A stretch of 64,000 bases of DNA from NCBI GenBank assembly GCA_965153355.1, contig OZ231127.1, positions 94,984,001-95,048,000 of the forward strand, written 5' to 3'. The notes beneath the pieces were generated by a model. The model was not told the DNA's origin. It made no database searches and saw only the letters and a program-made list of their open reading frames with translations. Shown here piece by piece: positions 48,396 through 56,852 of this stretch. A program made the translations under genes and the position numbers. Positions within the stretch are counted from its first letter, which is position 1. Every line of letters starts with the position of its first letter. The DNA comes from Flaccisagitta enflata (taxonomy: Eukaryota; Chaetognatha; Sagittoidea; Aphragmophora).

Positions 48396-48610
48396 ATAAA
48401 AAGATAGAATAAGGAGTCAGGTCAGTTCAGTTATTTTTGTCCTGCATGCGACTTATAAGTGTTGGCCTTGTTTATCTGAAAGCATATTTACTGCAGTTTT
48501 TTCATGCAAAATTTCAGCATTTTTTTCCAACTGGTTTGGCCTCTATATCACTTTTAAGTGTAACACCATTTGAGGCATTTCAGCTTTTCCATTCAGACAT
48601 GAGTGGAGGT

Positions 48611-49069
48611 CTGAGCCGGATCAAGCTACCGCGGGGCCTAAGGCTTAAGAGCTACCGCAGGGCCCCCCTAGCCCCCCCCCCTTTGCTGCCCCCTTGCTGT
48701 CACCCATTTCTACCCTGCTAAAAACTATTGAAGGTAAACTACAAAGGCATTCATCTTTTAAAGCTGATAAATGTAAAGGAAAAAAAAATCTTATGTTGAA
48801 TAGAATTTTTTTGAAGAAAAATCAAAACACAAGTAAAAGAAAAAAATTGGGTTTTTTTTTTGTTTTTTTCTTTTTTTTTTTTCTTTTTTTTTCTCTCTCT
48901 TTTTTTCTTTCTTCTTCTTTTTCTTTTTCTTTGTTTCTTTTTCTTTCCTTTTTACCTTCTCTTTTGTTCCTCCTTTTTTTTCAAAGGGTAGGGGCTGATC
49001 CGTGGGGCCCCCCCTCACCGCGGGGCCTAAGGCTTAAGCCTTATAAGCCTAATGGGTGATCCGGCTCAG
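48611..49069. mobile_element. hAT-type non-autonomous element, GGCCCCGCGCC-like family, copy 2
   Basis: 13-bp perfect inverted ends CTGAGCCGGATCA / TGATCCGGCTCAG, flanked by the 8-bp direct repeat GTGGAGGT (48603-48610 and 49070-49077). Inside are GCGGGGCCTAAGGCTTAAG blocks near both ends and a pyrimidine tract. Same family as 2768-3204. No transposase. Confidence 0.9.
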
Positions 49070-49180
49070 GTGGAGGTGTCTTACTTCAAACCTCTATAAC
49101 TTTTAAACGCTTTGAGCTAGAATGCTGGAATTGGTTTCAAATAAAAGATTTTTTGAAGGAAATTACCTCAGGTTTAAGAA

Positions 49181-49329
49181 AACAAGGCCAGATACACGGC
49201 CAATACCAGTTGCGGATGGGTGGGCAGGGGCAGAAATGCGCATTTTCACACTTTTCGACTCGTGGTCACGGACCGACGGACAGACGGACGGACAAAGGCT
49301 CTTATAGAGTTGCGTGTCCGCAACTAAAA
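49181..49329 (-). repeat. Family A element, TTGCGG subfamily
   Basis: AACAAGGCCAGATACACGGC, AGTTGCGGATGGGTGGGCAG GGGCAG, GGACCGACGGACAGACGGAC, end AGAGTTGCGTGTCCGCAACT. Confidence 0.8.
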
Positions 49330-49350
49330 AGAATATTTTGCTGTATTCAT

Positions 49351-50491
49351 TAGGGGTGGGGATAATGCACCTTAGTCAACGGATCAAGCTGCAGGTGAAG
49401 AATATGTGCTAACACGATGAGAATAGATGGTATACCAAGTTTCAGGACCTTTGGAACAGTTTCAGCCTAGCCCTCCACCCCCCCCCCCTGCCCCCAAGGC
49501 TTCAAAACCCAGAAAAAAACGACTTTTTGCTATTTTACGCGTGTTTTGCCTTCCAAATGTGTTAAAATGATAGAAACTACTAAAACACATTCTGTAAAAT
49601 GTGTAATTTGAGGGTGTGATACAGGATTTTTATGGGTTCTTTGCAAAATGATGATTTTTGCCAGTTTTAAGTAATTCAAGTTATATTGTGATATCATCTG
49701 TTCAAAAATTTATGTTACATGTTTATGACAAGTATGTTGTTGGGGGCAGTCAGTGGGTGGGCAGGGGCAGTAATGCAGGTGGGCTGGGGATGTCTTGTAA
49801 GTGGGCAGGGGCTGTTATGCTTAGAAATCACAATTTTTGCCAATTTCGCATCATTGTAAATTATCTTATTAAGAACCATTCTAAAATGTGCAACCTGACA
49901 TGTGATTATCCATTTGGGTTATGATGCTAGGTTGCATACCACTCACCTTTGGAATCCTTTTCATACCACTCTCAAATATGATCATGAAATTCACTTTGGA
50001 TGAAACAACAGCAAAGACACATTTTAGCAACATTTTTTAGATTTGATTGTAAAACTGATGTAATAATAAGAAGAGTGTCTGCTTTGAGATGTACAATCAT
50101 TATTCATTTTTTCATGTTTAAGTTGCTTGCAAAGCAACTCTTTAAGAGAGTGTGCCCATCCATCCTTGGGTTGGTTCAGTATACAAAAAAATACAATAAT
50201 GCAAAATTGGCCAAAATTTTTTAAGAGATTTTGTGTATACAGAAGAAAATCATTCTAACGAACACGCTTCTTACGAAATTCCGCCTCTAACGAATATCCT
50301 CGAAAGTCCCATCATTCTCTCTTAAGATTCTTTGTTAAAAAAAATTGCCTAAAAAGAACTGTGACTAACGAAAAATCGCCTGTAACAAAGTCTTTTCCAG
50401 TGAAAATGGTATTTCTGAGTGACGTGTAACGAATTTTTTCATGGAGAGAGTAAGAAAGGAAAAAAAAAAAGGAAAAGAAGGAAGGTAGAAA

Positions 50492-50533
<42 letters not shown>

Positions 50534-50549
50534 CAGAAAGAAAGAAAAA

Positions 50550-50585
<36 letters not shown>

Positions 50586-50595
50586 GAGAAAAAAA

Positions 50596-50659
<64 letters not shown>

Positions 50660-51782
50660 AGGAAAGAAGGAAAGAAGGAAAGAAGGAAAGAAGGAAAGAA
50701 GGAAAGAAAGAAAGAGAGAAAGAGAGAGAAAGAAAGAGAAAGAAAGAGAAAGAAGAGAAAGAAAGAAAGAAAGAGAAGAAAGATTGAAAGAAAGAAGAAG
50801 AAGAAAAAGTGATGAAAGAAAGAGAGAAAAAGCAAGTGATCCTGTGTGTGTGTGTACATGTGTGTGTGTGTACGTGTTTGATATGCTTTTTTACTTTTAT
50901 GTTGTTGTTCTAAATTAACAAAACAATTCTGATGGATATTTAAGCTCCTATATTACTAGCAATTGTTTCTCTATGGCTACAGCGAAATTCGCCTCTAACG
51001 AAATAATATCAGGTTCCCTTGGGCTTTGTTAGAAAGGCTTTTAACTGTACTTAATGGTATATGCCAAAAATTTTTAAGAGATTTTGTGTATACTTAATGG
51101 TATAGGCCTGTCCGAACCTATACTAATGAGGTATGCAGTCAAGCTAATAGTTTTTTTCAGGTAAGCATTTCTTTTGTTAATTGTAAAGGATAGTTGTGAG
51201 CAATCCGGAGTAAACACCATTGAAAGCTTGCAAGGCTTTCATCCTTTGTAAATTGGAGAATTCTGGCCTCCTTTTCTGAGGGCAATGTTGTTTCAACTTT
51301 CATAGGCATAACAGCCCCTGCCCACCTGCATTACTGCCCCTGCCCACCCACAGACTGCCCCTAACAACATACTTGTCATGAACATGTAACATAAATTTTC
51401 GTACAGATGATATCACAATATAACTTAAATTACTTAAAACTGGCAAAAATCATCATTTTGCAGTAATTCTGGAGCGTCTATACCCATAAAAAATCCTGTA
51501 TCACAGCCCAAATGGGTAATCACATGTCAGGTTACACATTTTAGAATGTGTTTTAGTATTTTCTATCATTTTTTAAACATTTGGAATGCAAAACATGCTT
51601 AAAATAGCAAAAAAAATCGCTTTTTCTGGGTTTTGAAACCCTGGGAGCAGGGGGGTGGAGGGCTAGGCTGAAACTGTTCCAAAGGTCCTGAAACTTGGTA
51701 TACCATCTATTCTCATCATGTTAGCACATATTCTTCACCTGTAGCTTGATCCGTTGAATAAGGTGTATTATCCCCACCCCTA
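49351..51782. mobile_element. hAT-type element with ~500-bp inverted arms
   Basis: Ends TAGGGGTGGGGATAATGCAC and GTGTATTATCCCCACCCCTA, flanked by the 8-bp direct repeat GTATTCAT (49343-49350 and 51783-51790). Arms stay complementary for several hundred bases (GGTATACCAAGTTTCAGGAC, CAGCCTAGCCCTCCACCCC, ACAAGTATGTTGTT). The centre holds a ~340-bp (GAAA)n tract and AT-rich DNA. No transposase frame. Confidence 0.9.
50480..50830. repeat. (GAAA)n tract
   Basis: AAAG/GAAA tetramers with GGAAAGAA variants near 50660-50710. Inside the hAT-type element. Confidence 0.95.
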
Positions 51783-52214
51783 GTATTCATAACATTTTTG
51801 TGTAGTTTTTCACTTTCTTTCATGTTCCATCAGTACTCCATGTAACAATTTCATCTTCTTTTATTAGAATATCGTATAATTATGCACTATAAGAAAAAAT
51901 ATATATTAGTATTGAAAATATGCTAGATTGGGATAAGTTTTGATATTCTCAATCAAATTTTTGGCTATCCATATATAGTTATTGAGGCCTAACTCTTTTA
52001 TTTTGTGTAAAGATTGCTAGATTTAGTGGAAAATTTGGGTATATTTAAAAATGATGTAGAGGCTAAACCAGTTGGAAAAAAATGCTGAAATTTTGCATGA
52101 AAAAACCGCAGTAAATATGCTTTCAGATAGAAAAAACCCAAATTTTAAAATATGAATTGTTTTCACACAATACATCTTTTACTGGTATCAGTTGCTTTTG
52201 AAGACAGGGTAATA

Positions 52215-52920
52215 GAGTCCGGAATTGAAATAAGAGAGTGACTTTGCTGCCAGCATGCACAATCCACACCTAGGACATTTCAAAGTTCAAATAGACTTCA
52301 ACTAACTTTATTCCTCATTTTTGGGAAAAATGCGAAAAATGTGGAGAAAAAAAAAGATTCAAAAAATCATAGCGCGAAAACTATTTATCACACAGTATTC
52401 TGCTTGGCGCTATCTGAAAGAGTAAAATCAGCTCTTTCTTAGCTATTAATTTTGTGCGTGGTACCATTCAGCCCCAAAAGCTTATCAACTTTTTCAAACG
52501 CCCCATGAGAAAAAGAGAAAATAATTTTTCTTTGCGGAACTCAAAAAATCTTCGAATCTCAACTTTTTTCCAAATTAAAATCAATTCAAAGCAATTGCAT
52601 TAAAAATTAGAGAAAATTAGGACTGAGCCAAATGAGCTAAATTACTTAAAATCACTTAAAATCACTCTGACAGATGACTAGCTGTACTCATTGATATGTT
52701 GTTTTTTTATTTGCATGCTTCAACATAAATCAAATCATTTTCTTTATTTTTCACATTCAAAATCAGAAAAAATAGACTGAGCTAGATGAGCTTAATGAGC
52801 TAGAATATTCAAAACCCTCATAGATAAATAATTATGCTCATAAACATATTATCTTGTATTTGCATGCTCAAACGTAGATACACTCCTTTAATGATCCTAC
52901 ATAAAATCATTTAAACAAAA
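52215..52920. repeat. Dispersed repeat, copy 3, plus a GAGCTAAATGAGCTAAAAT repeat
   Basis: 52215-52575 matches the 3835-4200 family. 52590-52920 shares GAGCTAAATGAGCTAAAAT and CATATGCTTTTTTGTATT-like blocks with 30440-30830, in the same relative order. Confidence 0.6.
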
Positions 52921-52942
52921 TAAAATTTAATATCTTCGTAAA

Positions 52943-53126
52943 AACAAAGCCGGAGTCGAGTGCGGGTGGTCAGCGGCCATATTTGAGGTCACTAGACTAT
53001 TTGGGCAGGAGCAGTGTGGTCAAAGAAAGAAAATCATAAAAAAAAATTAAATGTGACCGACCGACTAACCAACCAAACAACCAACCGACAAAGTGGGTTG
53101 TAGAGTCGCGTGCACGCAACTAAAAA
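52943..53126 (-). repeat. Family A dispersed element
   Basis: AACAAAGCCGGAGTCGAGTG, TATTTGAGGTCACTAGAC, GACCGACCGACTAACC, end GAGTCGCGTGCACGCAAC. Confidence 0.75.
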
Positions 53127-53133
53127 ATCTTTA

Positions 53134-53365
53134 AACAAGGCCGGATACACGGCTACCCCAGTCGCGTGCGGGTGGGCAGGGGCCATATTTGAGGTCACTT
53201 GATCACTTGGGCAGAAGCAGTGAGGCCATAGACCGCAAAAACCCCAAAAAAGTAAAGTGTGACGGACGGAATGACAGAATGACGGACCGACGGATGGATG
53301 GACCAACGGACCGACAGACCGACCGACAAAGCGGGGTGTAGAGTCGCATAGCGCGCGACTAAAAA
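53134..53365 (-). repeat. Family A dispersed element, best complete copy
   Basis: AACAAGGCCGGATACACGGC, AGTCGCGTGCGGGTGGGCAG GGGC, a GACGGACCGACGGATGGATG tract, end GAGTCGCATAGCGCGCGACT. Directly follows the copy ending at 53126. Confidence 0.85.
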
Positions 53366-53927
53366 TCAAAGCTCAAAAAATATTTGTCAACAAAGAGAGT
53401 TCTGTCTGGCACCAAATAAAAATCAATTTACTTACTTTATCAATTTCATCGGAAGCCACCATCAACTCTAAAAAGAAAATTGAAAACCCTGTTTCTCTGG
53501 GATATGCCAAAAAGTTGAAGATTGACTTCGACTTTTCTCCTGATCAGGTCAATTACAAAGTATGATTCTTAATTTGAGTGCATGCATATCTATGAGAGGC
53601 CATGTCGGTTGGGCCATCCGTCCGCTTATCCATCGGTGGATAGAATAGCGTCAATAACATCAACTACCTTTCCTTATAGAACTCAAGTCTTTATGCGCTC
53701 ATTCATACATACAAATCTTTTGCATGTTTCTTTGAACTCATCTTCAAAATACATATTTGTTGAACAAAATCTCTTGAAGAATTTTTGAAGATAATTTTTG
53801 TGGCACATTTCATACATTCATTCATTCATACATTCATTCATTCATTCATTCATTCATTCATTCATTCATTCTTTAAAATATTACCAATCTGGCAAGCGCA
53901 CATCCTGCCATAGCCTTATTTTTTTTT

Positions 53928-54118
53928 TGTTGCGGACACGCAGCTCTATAAGAAGCTTTGTCCGTCTGTTTCTCAGTCCGCCCATCGCGATGGGTCCGTA
54001 ACGCACGAGTCGAAAAGTGAAAAAAACGAGCATTTTAGATGGTTTTTGGGAATGTGTGTTGGTGGAGGGCATGGGGTGTGGATGGGGGCTTGATGCCCCT
54101 GCTCACCTGTCCGCAACG
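53928..54118 (+). repeat. Family A element, TTGCGG subfamily
   Basis: GTTGCGGACACGCAGCTCTA, TTTGTCCGTCTGTTTCTCAG, ATGCCCCTGCTCACCTGTCC GCAACG end. Confidence 0.7.
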
Positions 54119-54497
54119 ATATCGTTTACGAATGTAACTGAATCCTTGCACATCGATAAGAGGTTAGGTCCGTCCGTCAGTCGGTCTGTTGGTTGGTCGG
54201 GCGGTCGTGCAAACGTTTTCAAAATACTCAAAATGGTCGGAGCGATTCAGACGTCTTTATTCTGGTCACCACTCATGCCTCCCCACACTCATTTTCATTG
54301 TTGTTCAATGTTCATTCACTCATTCATTCACTCATTCATGCAAAGCGTTTGATCAGAAATTCTTAATCAGTGAGGCGCACAAATTGTGTCTGAGCAGATG
54401 CCATAAACTTCTGAATCCATAAATGGAGTTCCTCAGCAGAGACGTTAGCTGACGTTCCTGGAGAATGCAAATCTGTCATCATCTATCATTCATGATA

Positions 54498-55206
54498 CAC
54501 TTTTTTTTTTATAAGCACGCACTTTTTTTTGGCTGAGGCTGAGTGTGCTTTGCAAAATCTTATTTTTAAGGCTGAAATGTGCTTAAATGCGTGCTTAGTA
54601 TTTAACGGTAAGTAATTTTTTTATTCAGTATAGAACAATGTACACAGGAGGGTATAAAAACAGTATAGCATAGAGTATTGTATAGTATAGAATAAAGAAT
54701 AGTATAAAATACAGCAATAATATATTTTGTATAAAGAATATACAGTATCTTTCATTGATGTTGTCCTACTTTTATATAAACCATGGGATGAGATTAGTAT
54801 CTTGAATTAGTATAAACTTTTTTTGTATTAGTGTTATTTAGTATCATGATATATCATTCTTTTTTGGTGGTCTTTTTTACAGCAATAAATACTCATTATG
54901 AATAATATCTAAGCAATGATATTTTTAAATATCATTAGAAATTCAATAATTTCTATCAGTGTCAAAATCCTGAATGTGCTAACAGATTGATATTATAGAT
55001 AGTTTTAATTTCTATCAAAGTTTTTATTGGTTTGTGAACTTCCAACCAAAAATATCTAAAAATTAGCATATTTTTAGGAATTCACCAAAAATTTTTTTTC
55101 TAATTGGAAATCTCAGCCTGGAGCGTGCTTAGCAATGTGCTTAAATTTTCCCAATATCTGAGGCTGGGCGTGCTTATAAACTAGGTGCTTATATAAAAAA
55201 AAAGTG
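54498..55206. mobile_element. TA-flanked MITE with CACTTTTTTTTT ends, copy 1
   Basis: TA|CACTTTTTTTTTTATAAGCA at 54496 and TGCTTATATAAAAAAAAAGTG|TA at 55208. Subterminal AGGCTGAGTGTGCTTT / GAGGCTGGGCGTGCTT are not inverted but repeated. AT-rich interior. Same end structure as 62276-62757. Confidence 0.8.
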
Positions 55207-55332
55207 TATGTCATCAACATCATCATCACCATCATTAATGCTATTATTAGTCTACTTTTTACCCTTTAGAGTTATACAATGCAGCGGGTAACAAAATAAT
55301 CTTAGCAATCTTCATTACGTACCTAGTGCAGT

Positions 55333-55333
<1 letters not shown>

Positions 55334-55431
<98 letters not shown>

Positions 55432-55470
55432 TGAATGAGTGAGTGAGTGAGTGAGTGAGTGAGTGAGAGA
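55334..55470. repeat. (GA)n followed by (GTGA)n
   Basis: GA units 55334-55426, then AATG and GTGA tetramers. Confidence 0.95.
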
Positions 55471-55739
55471 GAGCCGTCCTACTCCTAGGACTAGAGTGGT
55501 AACAGACCAAATCTAAGAGTTTTTAATTCATTTGCTCTTGAATTAAAAGGCGGTTACGTAACACATCAACTTGAAGTTAAACACCGCAACATGTAGCATT
55601 CATTCATTCATTCATTCATTCATTCATTCATTCATGTCTCAGTGCAATGGCGCAACCAAACAGTCATTACCCCTTCCTCACCCTATCAAGTGAAACCAAC
55701 GGCATATAATAGAGATGCATAACTGTGAAGTGTACCCCA

Positions 55740-56140
55740 TTTTTGCCCCGGAACCCCGTCCTCATCTTCATCTTATCCGCCGCCCTTCGGTTCAGTCAAC
55801 CCCAAAGAACCGACGAAGGCGACGACGACAAAATTGACGCGTGCAAGGATTCTCCCATGTCCAATCACGAAAGACCGACGATCTCACCCTCACGACCAAT
55901 CAGAGAGCGAGTTTTAACTGACGTCGTTTTAAGCCATGATTTCGGACGAATCAAGTTAAAACTCTCGGATGGAAAAAGGGGAAATGGGAAAATCTCATGT
56001 GCGTGTTATCGTGTGCGCCTCTCTCGCATCATCTCGCGCGCGCCGCCGAGCCGAAATGATGATTTGCGCTTTTTGCGCCGAAATGGTCACAACTGTCGTC
56101 TTAAGCGTTAGCGCGTCCTTGTATACCTTTTTCTTCTCAC
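55740..56140 (+). promoter_or_regulatory. Promoter-like GC/CpG-rich region upstream of the WH-DPF-SAM gene
   Basis: The GC and CpG content rises sharply against AT-rich flanks, with two CCAAT boxes (GTCCAATCACG at 55858, GACCAATCAGAG at 55894) and CpG clusters near 56025-56050 (TCTCGCGCGCGCCGCC). It lies 0.7-1.1 kb before the ATG. A 128-codon open frame here has no recognisable domain and is more likely 5' region. Transcription start not determined. Confidence 0.45.
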
Positions 56141-56395
56141 TCTTTTCTGATTCTCATAATCACTGTTCACAGTTTGTAAAACACTAATCATCAAATCCTA
56201 ATATTTCAGTTAATATAATGAAAAAAACAAACAAACAGATGAACAGATAATTCTATAGAACAAAACTAAAAGCTCAATTACAAAAATCAAACAGTCAATA
56301 TGAATGTTTTTAACTCGCTCAACACACTCTTAGAAGGAGAGAAGATCTCCAGATTTATTTACTTTTTCTTTTCTTTTTTTATCTTTTTTTTCAGG

Positions 56396-56852
56396 GCGTT
56401 GCGTCTGGATGGCCCTTTTGTTCGGCTCACTGGCACAAAAAGTGCATCTACTTCGAGGATTCGAATGTTCGATAAAACTGAAAGCCGCGGAGTGGTCCTG
56501 AGGAGCCGCAGAATCAACAGCCAGACGCGCAATTGCGAAGAAAAAAAAGCAGCCTCCGAGCTTCCGAGAGATATACGAGCTCCGAGGTGGCTGCTTCAAA
56601 GTTTTCCGAAAAACCAGTCCCACCGAATTATGTGTCATCATCCGTCTCTCGTACTGATCTATTCTCATTGACTAATTGTACATCTAACAAAGTTCTTCCT
56701 CTCTTTACAAAAAAAAAAAAGAAACAATTTATCCTCTTAACAAGATACATGGAGAAAAAAAAATCAAAATTACCAATGACATGACTCTATAATAATCATC
56801 ATTAAAAAAGGATTATTCTGAATATAATAATCAAAATACTATCTACCCAAAA
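56396..56852 (+). other. Possible 5' UTR exon
   Basis: TTTTTTATCTTTTTTTTCAG at 56376-56395 is a strong acceptor, followed by GC-richer sequence to about 56600, then AT-rich DNA up to the ATG at 56853. A complementary GCAGCC...GGCTGC pair brackets 56551-56594 and could form a hairpin in the leader. Confidence 0.4.

Larger units (their letters stand above)
46196..48472 (+). mobile_element. Family A element hugely expanded by minisatellites and an insertion
   Basis: The left end TAGTCGCGTGCACGCGACTC with CGGTCGGTCGGTCCGTCCG (46200-46275) and the right end GCGACTTATAAGTGTTGGCC TTGTT (48448-48472) match the ends of the 206-bp copy at 61518-61723. Here the interior is 2.2 kb: AAGTCATTTT units (46300-46780), a foldback element (46792-47412), T/G-rich DNA, then 14-bp GTCTGCTGGTTTAA units (47690-48165) and GTCTGGTTTGA units (48165-48395). 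Confidence 0.7.
48474..52138. repeat. Outer inverted repeat split by two hAT-type insertions
   Basis: TATCTGAAAGCATATTTACT...GCATTTTTTTCCAACTGG at 48474-48545 is repeated in reverse complement at 52056-52138. Between the arms lie the elements at 48611-49069 and 49351-51782 plus a family A copy, so an older foldback has been opened by later insertions. Confidence 0.7.

Noticed and set aside
55725-56111. 128-codon plus-strand frame
   Set aside because: Lies in the CpG- and CCAAT-rich promoter-like region, has no domain, and is not clearly joined to the downstream gene.
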